NCBI GenBank assembly: GCA_039105265.1
Contig: JAPFFF010000018.1
Location: 248,001 to 312,000 of the forward strand
DNA length: 64,000 bases
From: Tritrichomonas musculus
Taxonomy: Eukaryota; Parabasalia; Tritrichomonadida; Tritrichomonadidae
Reading direction: 5' to 3'
The notes beneath the pieces were generated by a model. That model was not told where the DNA came from. It was given only the letters and a program-made list of their open reading frames with translations, and did not search any database. Of this stretch, positions 47,682 through 58,200 are shown in pieces. Each line of letters opens with the position of its first letter. The stretch's first letter is position 1. The translations under genes and the position numbers were made by a program.

Positions 47682-49169
47682 AACTTTGTATAAAAAATAT
47701 CACCACTTTCTCAATTTTTTTTGAATAGATTTCTATGAATAATTCTGAGTTATCTATCAAAAGCAGACGTTAAAGTGGTGATATTATTACTTTTAAAAAA
47801 ATCATAGTTTTCAAAATTTCTGAAGATTAAATTTTTAGTTATTGAAATTTTCAATTTCCTTTTTCTATCTTAGAAAAAGTTTTTAAAAAATGTAAAAAAT
47901 AAATATAAATATCTTCGTTGATAATTAATAAAATTAATAAAATATTAATTAATGATCACCAACATAAGTAATGTTAGTTTGAGGATCAGTTATGTAATAA
48001 AGATTTGTTCGATATGTATCATGAATATGATGGACCTCAGACCAACTTCCGTTTAAGCTTTGTCCATTCTTATTTAAACATACTTGGCATCTTGCTAGGA
48101 ATGAACTATAGAAGTTGTGTAGAATTTGATTCGGAATTTCATTCCACTCTTTTTGAATGGCATTGAAAAGTTGATCAACGCTGTCAAAATTTTGACCTTC
48201 TAACCGCTTTTTTATGTAATCCCAGACTTGCTCTATTGGAGACAAGTCTGGGGATTTAGCAGGCCAGTTTAGCATATTGGGCATGATTCTGGACAAAACA
48301 TAGCGTGAATTGAAAGCATTGTGTGCTGGCGCATTATCTTGTTGCCAGCACCAGTTATTACCGAAAATACTCCTGATAATTCCTACAATGTTATATTGAA
48401 GGAGAGCTTCAATATATGTTTTTGAATTAACGTGCTTGTCAAATCGGACCAAGGGGGTCCTAAAACCCCTAGGTCCGATTCCGCCCCACACCATAATATG
48501 TAATGGGTGGGCAGTTTTTTCATAAAAAGATCCAGGTGGATATAAACCTCTCTTTCTCCATATTCCGTGGCCTTTTAAATTAACTTCCACCGAACTTTCG
48601 TCGGTGAAAATAATATTTTGTGGTAATGCATTTAGCATATTATTGCAAAAGTTTACCCGGTTTCCTACATGAGTTGGCGATAAAGGGCAAACTGCAATTT
48701 GCTGGAAAAATTGAATATGGTTTTGATTTAGAATGTTTCTGACAGATGTTGGTGATAGAGGAAGCTCATTTACCACATTGCGAAGCGTGTTGGTTGGATT
48801 TTCTTCCATTTTTTTAACGACTTGATCTTGGAGGTTGTTATCTATTTTTATCGGCCTCCCTTGCTTAGGCAAAATTGTATCGTGTTTTATATAACTTTTG
48901 TAGAAGCTTCGGACAGTTTCATATGGATGTCCTATTGTTTCGCTTATCATCTTCCACTGATGTCCATAAACATAAACCATTGCAATTATTTTAATTTTTT
49001 CTTGCTCAGTGAGATAGACTCTTTCGGACATTCGACCTTTTATAATAAACTTTTTGAAAGAAAAGCAAAATTCTTTGAATTTAATTGAATAAAATGATTC
49101 AATTTTTTTTTAATTTGAAAAGATTTTCTCAAATTTTTGAGAAAATGGTGATATTTTTTTTTCAGAGTT
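47682..49169. mobile_element. Tc1-like transposon, apparently complete
   Basis: 1,488 bp, TA-flanked (47680-47681 and 49170-49171). The ends share about 33 bp: AACTTTGTATAAAAAATATC at the left, AACTCTGAAAAAAAAATATC as the complement of the right end, then ACCAYTTTCTCAA. One intact transposase gene lies on the minus strand. An inverted copy of AATATCACCACTTT lies about 90 bp inside the left end. Size and structure are typical for the IS630-Tc1-mariner group. Confidence 0.85.
47949..49031 (-). CDS. Tc1-like transposase (DD34E)
   Basis: 360 aa, open. The N-terminal 110 residues hold two helix-turn-helix-like segments (LTEQEKIKIIAMVYVYGHQWKMIS; TNTLRNVVNELPLSPTSVRNIL) joined by the GRPIKI linker, which resembles the GRPR hook of Tc1 transposases. 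Catalytic residues: Asp144 (IIFTDESSVEVN), Asp232 (WQQDNAPAH) and Glu267 (WPAKSPDLSPIEQVWD), giving a 34-residue D-to-E gap. It excises and inserts the element at TA sites. The start context has TCAAAAAGTTTATT about 20 nt upstream. The mariner of Trichomonas vaginalis is a D34D type, so this DD34E protein is a separate Tc1-side lineage. Confidence 0.9.
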   Translation of the reverse strand: MSERVYLTEQEKIKIIAMVYVYGHQWKMISETIGHPYETVRSFYKSYIKHDTILPKQGRPIKIDNNLQDQVVKKMEENPTNTLRNVVNELPLSPTSVRNILNQNHIQFFQQIAVCPLSPTHVGNRVNFCNNMLNALPQNIIFTDESSVEVNLKGHGIWRKRGLYPPGSFYEKTAHPLHIMVWGGIGPRGFRTPLVRFDKHVNSKTYIEALLQYNIVGIIRSIFGNNWCWQQDNAPAHNAFNSRYVLSRIMPNMLNWPAKSPDLSPIEQVWDYIKKRLEGQNFDSVDQLFNAIQKEWNEIPNQILHNFYSSFLARCQVCLNKNGQSLNGSWSEVHHIHDTYRTNLYYITDPQTNITYVGDH

Positions 49170-49374
49170 TAAATGCTCATAATTTTTCAATACATGTATT
49201 CAATTTTATATTTCTTTAATATTTTGCTTATTAATCATTTTTATTATATTTGTTATTTTTATTATAAGTTATTTTTTTATTTCTACTGCTTTATTGTTGT
49301 TTTTCTTTAACTTATTTTTTCCTTTTCAAAAAGTTTTACTACACGTTTATTATTCATTCCTCTAATAGATGTGT

Positions 49375-49511
49375 ACGTTTATTTTTTTGAAGAGAACGTT
49401 TATTTTTTTTGAACAATACGTTTATTTTTTTGAAGAGCACGTTTATTTTTTGAAGAGCACGTTTATTTTTTGAAGAGCACGTTTATTTTTTGAAGAGCAC
49501 GTTTATTTTTT
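49375..49511 (+). repeat. 20-bp tandem array
   Basis: Six to seven contiguous copies of ACGTTTATTTTTTGAAGAGC, 20-22 bp each. The last four are identical and the first ones vary in T number. Located just inside the right end of the composite element; there are no spacers between copies. Confidence 0.85.
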
Positions 49512-49576
49512 CCAATCAACTTTTTCAATAAAACTTTTTGAGATACTGCTCTGGTCACATCACCAGAGCAGTGCTC

Positions 49577-50011
49577 ATTTAAACATACCTCTTTCAAAAT
49601 ATCTGATTAAAATTGTCCTATAAACATTAATATAATGCGAATAAACATAATATATATTTTAAATTAAGTAAATATAATATTTTGTTGAGATAAAAATATT
49701 TTGCAGGTATCGATGAAAAATTGTAAACGGTAATTAACCATAAAAGGCCAATTCATCATTTTTCCATTTGATCATTAAAGGTGAAAAAATTGAATAAACA
49801 CAGATCAAATAGGGTGAATTTGAACATAATCAAACGATTATTTTCATTCAAATTTAAAAAACTATTTATCTTTTTTTTGAGACGATAAAATATAATTTTA
49901 ACTAGTTAAATTATCTTAAAAAAGTCATATAATATCATATTTTCAAGAGATAAAAATTCATCGGAAAACATTTCTACGGTAGAAATTCTACCTAACTACT
50001 TTTTTATAAAC
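49577..50011. other. AT-rich spacer
   Basis: No gene or repeat was recognised, apart from the TTTATAAAC at 50003-50011 discussed for the next element. Confidence 0.45.
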
Positions 50012-51978
50012 AAAGGTGCGAGAACTAAATATACAAAAAATAACCGTTTTTTAATTTTTCAAATATCTCATAATATTTTAAATATTTTATACTATTTAAA
50101 ATAAATATAATATATCTTTATTTTATAATAATTAAAAAATAATATTTTATTTCTTGAACCTCATTATAGATACTGAAAAATGCATATCTATTTTGGGTAA
50201 CAAAAAACTAAATAATTCAATAAATAATTGTTATTTTTGTTTTATAGATGCTTATTAATGTTTTTAATTATATCAGAAATCTTTATAAATGATAAAATTA
50301 AGATTTTATATTAATTTAGCTGAGATATATTTAAAACACAATCAAAAAACTAATATTTTAAAAATATCTCAATTTTTTTTTGTTTCTATGGGGATAACTA
50401 CTTATAATTTTACTGCATTTTTTATTTGTATTATTATATTTTTAAATGAAATGAAATGGCTCGGGAGACGCCATTTTAGTTTTTTTAAATCAAATTCAGA
50501 GAAGTAGGATTTATTTCTCTCAAATGCATTCAATTTTCAAAATTTAATAAAAAAGTATAGATATTTGATATTTCAAGTTGAAAAGAACATATAGTAATTT
50601 TACATATTATTTGATACATGATATATTATGCAAAAAAATCATTTTCGTTGAGTTTTGGATGAGTCAGTCGAAATATTAAAATCAACATATCTTTATTAAA
50701 TTTTATATAAATTGGGAATGTAATGCATTATTTCGGTTTATATCAACAATATATTTCTTATTAAGCTTGAAATTCCTCATTTAAATCTAAATTTGGCAAA
50801 TAAAAAGCTTTTTTATTTTTGAAGTTCCCATGTAAAAAATGGCCCTATCATTCTCAATAAAACTTATCTATTATATTAAATGTAATATTTAATGCTTATA
50901 AACATTTTTATATACGAAACGTTAGAGCCGTTTTTAAGATACAAATGCTATTTATATATGGCCAAAATTGTTTTTAATATTTGACTATCCATTCAATTAA
51001 TTGATAAAGCTTTATTAAATATATGTTTTTATTGATTTTATTAAATTCTGAGAATTAGGATTTATTCCTCTCAATTTAAAAAATGGACAAAAAAGTAAAG
51101 AAAAAGAGCATTTCTATTTAAGAAAACTTAATAAAATTTACAAAAACCAAATATTGCATTGAAATATTTATGAATATATATTTATTATTGTATGAAAAGG
51201 AAATTGATGAAAAAATTATTATTAGCATATTTTGATTATTTTTTAACAAAGCATGAATTTGGTTATATTATTTCAAATAGATCGCAAATATAAATTGAAT
51301 TTTCAATCAAAATCTGGATTTTATTTAAAATTCGTCGAATAAAATGGATTTAACATTTAACAATGAATAATTAAAAAATGGCCCTATGAATTTTGGTGAA
51401 ACAGTTTTATTTAAATAAATATACAATTTAATCACTATTCTACAATTTTTTTTTATTATCCTTAGAGCCATTTTTGAGATATGATTATGAAAAAAATATT
51501 TGGCCAGATTTCTCAGAAATTTTCTCTCAGAAATTTTAATAAATAATGATGAAAAAGCTTTCAAATGAAGATTCATTATTATTTTTTATACAAAACTATT
51601 CAACAATTAATCACAATTTGGAAAAAGAAGGCTTCGATGATGATGAATTTGAAGAAAAATTAAATTTTCACTATAAAATTGGGCTCAGATTATTAAAAAG
51701 ATGGACTTCCGTAATAAAGTAAAATTAAAAGCTCCTAATTAATAAAAAATTAATTTTTAATAACTAAAAATAGCATAAATAATATTATATTTATATTTTA
51801 AAAAATTGAATGGTTTATATACTAATTTATTCAAATCTATAAAATAATTAAATAATAAATATTTTGGCAACTACGGAGAGAAAGATCACAAAATTAAAAT
51901 ATGATATTTATCATTTTATAATGTATATTGTATTTCAAAATTTTGTTGTAATTTTAAAAAAGAGAGTTCTCGCACCTC
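50012..51978. mobile_element. Possible inverted-repeat element with internal duplication
   Basis: AGGTGCGAGAACT near 50014 is matched by its complement near 51965-51977. TTTATAAAC lies outside both (50003-50011 and 51979-51987). That could be a 9-bp target duplication, but TTTATAAA is itself palindromic and could instead be part of the repeat. The interior contains a degraded direct repeat of roughly 550 bp: GGATTTATT-CTCTCAA at about 50510 and 51060, and TTAGAGCC-TTTTT at about 50920 and 51465. No transposase was found. Confidence 0.4.
51546..51722 (+). CDS. Small ORF of unknown function (58 aa)
   Basis: 58 aa with a balanced, coding-like composition: an acidic mid-part (LEKEGFDDDEFEEKLN) and a basic end (IGLRLLKRWTSVIK). 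It stands out from the I/K/N/Y-rich chance frames around it. It may be a small gene or the remnant of a larger one. It lies inside the possible element at 50012-51978. Confidence 0.25.
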   Translation: MMKKLSNEDSLLFFIQNYSTINHNLEKEGFDDDEFEEKLNFHYKIGLRLLKRWTSVIK

Positions 51979-52229
51979 TTTATAAACGTACAAAATCATA
52001 ATGAAAAAAAAAATATATTTATTTTGACATTAATAGTATATCAATTTGAATAAAGAAAAAGAAATAAATTGCATTTATCATATTAGAAAAAAAAACAAAA
52101 TTTAAAATTTCTTTGACTATGGAAATCTTGTCAGGCCAATAATTTTTTTCTCAAATTTTTTGAAGCATTTAATTTTTCAAAAAAAATTTTACTTTGATGG
52201 AATTAGTCAGAAATTTTTGAATACTTTTT

Positions 52230-52234
52230 TCATA
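52230..52234 (+). promoter_or_regulatory. Putative initiator (TCA-Y-W)
   Basis: TCATA lies about 26 nt before the ATG at 52258. It matches the trichomonad initiator consensus TCA+1(C/T)(A/T), normally found within about 20-30 nt of the start codon. Short AT-rich motifs like this occur by chance, so support is modest. Confidence 0.35.
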
Positions 52235-52257
52235 CTAAAATTAGAGATTTAGAGAAT

Positions 52258-55200
52258 ATGTCGGAAGAGATAGACATGGATACATCGCTATTTATTAGAA
52301 CAAAAGGAGCAATATCGAGAATACAAAAAGTCGTCGATGGAATTAAATCTGGGATTCCTCTTCTATTAGAAGGTGAAACTGGAACGTCGAAGACTGCAAC
52401 TGCAAAATGCGCAGCAAAAGAAATTAATCAAAACGCAATACTTTTTAACTTTAGCTCACAGACAACTGTTGAAGATTTACTTGGACGGATATCTAAAAGT
52501 TCTGATGCATGGAGTGGATTTTCTTTTAAGAAAGGACCTTTTACCGAAGCTTTCGAAAAAGGATATTGCATTATTTTGGATGAAATCAACCTTGCTCACG
52601 AAACAGTCTTACAGTGCATTGAATCTTCTCTAGATAGCCGAACTTTGTCGCTAGATTTTTCAGGAAGTGAAGTCGATAAGACAATTCAAATGCATCCAGA
52701 TTTTCATATTATTGCAACGCAAAATCCTTTGACAAGTAAATTTTCTCAAAAAAGAAACTTTTTATCTCATAAATTTACATCAAGATTTCAGATAATTAAA
52801 TTTGGCGAAATTGGACAAGACGAATTCATTGAAATTGCAACAGGCTTATCAAACAATATTGACTCAATAACACCAGAATTTATTAAGTCTTTAGTTCAAT
52901 TCCATTTTGAATGGCCGAAAAATAAGCATTCATGCTCTTTTACTTCACATACAGATACAGAAAATTCATCACCAACCAATTATGTTTTTACAATTCGTGA
53001 AATTTGTCGAACAATTAAATCAATAGAAAAAGGTTTAACTCCATTTGAATCAATTCTTGTTAATTATGGCTCTAGATATAATGAAGAATCAAAAAAAGCT
53101 ATGAAAAAACTTCTTCATTCACTCAATATACACGAAGAATACCATTTCTTCAAATCTTCATACTATATTGATTATATTTTGAGTAATAATCAATATAAAT
53201 CTGAAACAAAAATAGTTACAACCCCATCAAATAGTCGTTTTTATTTAACCCAAATATTAAGTCATACATTTTCTACCTCTTTCCACCTTCTTGATAATTA
53301 TCAACCAATACTACTTGTTGGTCCAAATGGATGCGGAAAGACTTCAGTAGGACGCTGGATTGGCGATCTTTACACATCATTTGTTACTAATAAGAACAAA
53401 GATTTTGATGATGACCAAGAAATTAACTCAAAGGATGACTGTAAATTCTTTATATGCAATCCTGAAATGACTATTTCAGATATTATTGGAAGGTATTTAC
53501 CAAATAAGCAATCAACGTCAAGATTCTCTACTAATGACCACGGAGCAAATAATAATTACAGCGATGCACCAATAGAATGGATGTATGGCCCTGTAGTTAA
53601 AGCAATGATTAATGGGGATTGTTTAATACTCGATCAGATTGATACAGCACCATCAACAATCCTTGAGAGACTTAATTCACTTTTTGATGGACTTGGCGAG
53701 AAAGACTTCAAATTCCCAATACAAGAAAACTTAGAGAACCCAGAAGTTCTTGTTGATCCTAAATTCAGAATTATTGCTACCTCTTCACTAAGTGGACTTA
53801 ATGACCTATCTCCAGCATTTTTAAACAGATTTACTGTTGTATATATCAATGAACAACTTAATACTATTGGAGAAAACTTACCTCTTTTTATTAGATGTAT
53901 ATCACCATATGCATCCAAAGTTAATAGCGGAAAACAAGATATCAATTTTATAGCCAATGAAGTTACCAAAACGTTAATCAAAGACAACGTTTTAACTTCC
54001 TTAAATCTTTCAAAATGCGTAAATGGATTTTTCAAACTTAACAAAAGATTCCCAGAAGCTGAGAAAGAGTCAATTCTTAAGTTCTGTTTTGATGCTTGCA
54101 TTTACCATACATCAAGTATTCCAGAAATGAATGATAATTTCATTAATATATTGCTTGAGAGTCTTGGTGAAGATGACAGAAAAGATACTGAATTTGATGT
54201 ATTTCACTTTAAAGAAGCCAAGTCAACAAGAGAAGTCATGGCAACTTTAGTTGCTTGCTCAGTCATTGGTTTACACACAATTCTTGTCGGAAAAACTGGT
54301 ACAGGAAAAACAGCAGCTGCAATGGCATTTTCAAGAATGAATAAATTTAGCTCAAAAACTTCTTCCACACATATAATATCATTCAATGGCGAAACTCAAT
54401 TGGATGAATTATATGGATATTTCACAATTGATAAGGGTAATTTTGATCTTCATCAAGGTGAATTATCACAGGCTATGTCTGAAGGAGAAGTTTTTATTGC
54501 TGATGAGCTAAATCTTGCTGATCAGCAAATTATTCAATCTTTAAATGTCGCAATTGAACCATTTAGTGGTGAAAACATAATTCTTCCTGTAACTGGCTCA
54601 CCAATTCAGATAAAAGAAGGTTTCTTTTTCATTGGATGCCAGAACGATTTAACGATGAATGGAAGAAGACCAATTCCAGAATCTATTAAAAAGAAAATTC
54701 TCTGTATCAACTATCCAGAAAGTTCTCAAGAAGACTTACTAGTATTATGCTCATCGATTGCCAAACAATTCAATTTTGATCGTGCTATTCCAAAGTGTAC
54801 AGCTTCATTAATCGAAAAAATGAAAGCAGACCCAACATTAAGAATCAAACCTTGGTCGCTTCGTGAAGTTCGAACATTATTCAGGAGAATTGCATACTTC
54901 AAGACAAAAACACAAGATATCAAAGGATTTACAGCACTCCATCATGCCTCATTTATGCTTGCTTCATCATATCAAAATTATGACGAAATGATCAACAAAA
55001 TTGCAGATCTTGTATGCACAGCGTTTTTACAAAAAGCAATGAGAAAATCATTGATCAATGATTTAAAGTCAGATATCAAAGTTATTAAATATATCGATCA
55101 ATCGTATGCAGACAATGATGATACTACTAGTGATACAGATGATGATGACGACGACGATGATGATGATAACAAAAAGAAACAGCCAAAAGATAAAAATGAG

Positions 55201-58200
55201 TCTCACTATCGTATTAAATTAATAAAAGGATCACTTGAACTTAATATAACAAATTCACAATTATTAGATATTCCAGAAAATATTCAAACTTTATGGCGAA
55301 CTATTTTTGATATTTATCTCACCACGCAATCAGAGCCACTTTTATTCAACGGACCATCCGGATTTAAGACATACTTATCTGAATTGTTTTCTTCTTTGGC
55401 CCCTGTCATTTACTTACATAGTGATTCAACAATTTCATCATTAGTCGGCCAAATTGCTCTCCTTGATCGATACCAGGCAAAGCTTTCCCTAATTGAAGCT
55501 TTAGATGATTTTACAGGACATAATGTAAAACTAAAAGAATCACTTAACCAAATTAAAACATATCTTGAAGAAAATGATGATATCAATGAAGAACTTTTGA
55601 CTTCTGCTACTGACCAAATCAAATCGAATGTCCCTGTATCATTTATACCAATCATTGATAATGTCGCACATCGTTTAATCGACATTCAAGAAGAAGAACG
55701 AGATATACAGAATAACGTAAGAGTTGGAAATAGAATGTTTTCTAATTATATAAGTTTATTTAAACCAGGATTAATTACAAAATCAATTTTCTGCCAAAAT
55801 TCGCTTATTCTTAAAAACTTTGCTCAACCATCTCCAGCTGTTGTTGAAAGATTCAATGAACTTTTGTCTGTAACACCCACTTTGACTTTATTTGAAGATA
55901 CAACAAATACATTTACAACACCAACAAATAACAAAATCTACGGATTCTCAAGCGTTTTCCGTATCATCGCAATTTGCCTTCCTCCAGAGAAACGTAATTT
56001 ATCAGATGCAATGCTTTCTCGTTTAACAGAAATTTATATCCCATCATATTCTCAAGATGAACAAGAAAACGTTTTCAAGACATATCTCGAAAAGCAATTT
56101 GAACATGATATATCATTAACAATCAAACCACTTTCAATATTGAAGCAAGCATTACGAGCATTTGAAAAACAAAGTTTCGATCTTAACATTTCATTCAGAC
56201 AAAAGATCAAGATTATTCAAGTTGCTAATCAATGGCAGAGGAAATTCCCAGATATGGATGTTTTGACCATATATATTATATCAATTATGAGATGTGCAGG
56301 AGGTCCATTACCATTCGAATTGAAGCAATTATTATATCAAATTATGGAAGAGACATTTAATCCAAAAGGTGAATTGAGCGAATTCCCATCACGCTTATCT
56401 GTTGTATATCAATCAGATTCTGGTGACGATCAATTTTATGATACATACAAATGCACAATGGATGTTCCATGCTTATCACTGATCAATGATGGCGATACAA
56501 TTTGTTCCTCTTTAACAAACTTTACATATCCAAATATTTCATTCATGAACAACAAATTGAATGAAAAACCAAAATTCAGATTTACTTTTTCAAACTATGA
56601 TTTAATTGATGTTATCTTTTCATTCTCCATCATTAATTATCCATTAATCATTGAAGGTCCAAATGGATGTGGAAAATCTTCAGCATTCTTTTATGTTGCT
56701 GAATGCCTTGGTGTTAAAGTAATTCAAATTAGCATTTCTAGAAGTACTACTGTTGAAGATTTATTTGGTCGTTTCGAACCAAATGCAGAATCAGAAAACC
56801 TTCAATTTGACTTTAAGCCAACCGCATTTCTTAATGCCATTGATAATGATCGTAACAGTGGAGAGAAATGCTGGATTCTCATTGAAGAGCTTCATTTAGC
56901 CTCACCATCAGTCATTGATGCATTAGAACCTATTTTCAATCCACAATCCGACCACGTTACATTGCCCGATGGCACATTTGTTCAAAGAGGCAACTTCTTC
57001 ATTGTTGGTCTTTTATCAAAGCCACTTCAGAAGCAATCTATCTCAAACACAGCCCTCTATTACAAAGTTCGAAATTATACAAGAAATGAATTCACAGAAA
57101 TTTCCAAATTCATCTTGGAATCAAACGAATATGGAGGCATTACAAAGCGAATTTGCCCAATATTATCCAAATTGTATGAAATATCAGCTTCTTCACAGAT
57201 AAAAATACCAGTTACTCCACGTGAAGCTCATAAATTTGTGAAAATGATGAATGCAGCTACTCAGCATCCAAATCAAAATGATCAACTTTCAGACATTGAA
57301 GTAAGCCAAATTTTATTCCTTGGTCGTTTTGTTGAAGATGACTTGAAAGACAGTGCAAAAGAAATTTTGAATCAAATCTTGAAAGATTTAGAATTCTCTG
57401 CAAATGAAGAAATTCCTGAATTTACAACTGAAAATGGTGGCTCTACACTTGCATCGAAGAAACTTTCAATGGAAGTGTCAATGAGAACTCAATCACGACA
57501 TAATGAAATTGATCACTTGACTACTTCGGAGAGAGAACTGTTTGAATTTTTGATTTTGAATGTTCAAGATTACTCACCAATCATTGTTCAAGGTCCAACA
57601 GCTTCAGGAAAGACTTTTTCAATTCAATTATTTGCAGATGTTCTTGGTAAAAATTTGAAAGTGCTTCAAATGAACTCTGAAATTAACAGTTCTTACATTG
57701 CTGGTTCATATCAGCCATCTAAAGATTTAAGTCCAAATGACATTACAGAACTTCAGAATGCACTTAATTTATTAACAAACTTTACTGACTTGTTACCTGA
57801 AAAATTCAGAGCCAAAATCCAGAAAAATCAAATTAATGACTGGAGTCCAGCTGAATTTTCAGAACTTAAAAAATGTGTCAATGATTTATTGTTAGAATCG
57901 ACCCAACGTACTTATAAAGAAGACAGAGAATATGATGATGATGAGGATGATGATGACGACGACAATTATCAAGATCGAAATAGATTAGATGATGAAAATG
58001 ACATCAGTAATGCAAGAGAATTTATCAACAAAGTAAATTCATCATTATTATTCTTTAATCATTTGAATCGAAATGATTCATTAATCATCAAAGCATTAAC
58101 TGAAGGTGACTGGCTTCTTCTCGATGGCATTGAAAGCTCCCCATCAGACTTCCTTGATCGTTTATCAACACTTTTAGATGATCCTCCTATCATGAATCTT

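Larger units (their letters stand above)
43406..49576. mobile_element. Composite element with hairpin-forming 43-bp inverted repeats
   Basis: Perfect 43-bp inverted repeats at 43406-43448 and 49534-49576 start GAGCACTGCTCTGGTG. Each repeat itself folds: CTGCTCTGGT and ACCAGAGCAG pair around GATGTG. The target duplication is unclear (at most TTT on both sides). Inside: a 120-bp tandem repeat (43495-43789), a GC-shifted coding-like relic (45000-45785), a MITE-like element (46028-47674), a Tc1-like element (47682-49169) and a 20-bp tandem array near the right end. Without the two inner elements about 3 kb remains, with no intact gene. Superfamily unknown. Confidence 0.65.

Noticed and set aside
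49375-49511. CRISPR-like or telomere-like array
   Set aside because: 20-bp units without spacers and of short total length; a simple minisatellite.
43406-49576. LTR element
   Set aside because: The end repeats are inverted, not direct, and no reverse transcriptase, gag or integrase frame is present.
50289-50507. 72-aa hydrophobic frame resembling a membrane protein
   Set aside because: Ile/Phe/Asn-rich as AT-rich chance frames are; no start signals; partly within the internal degraded repeat.
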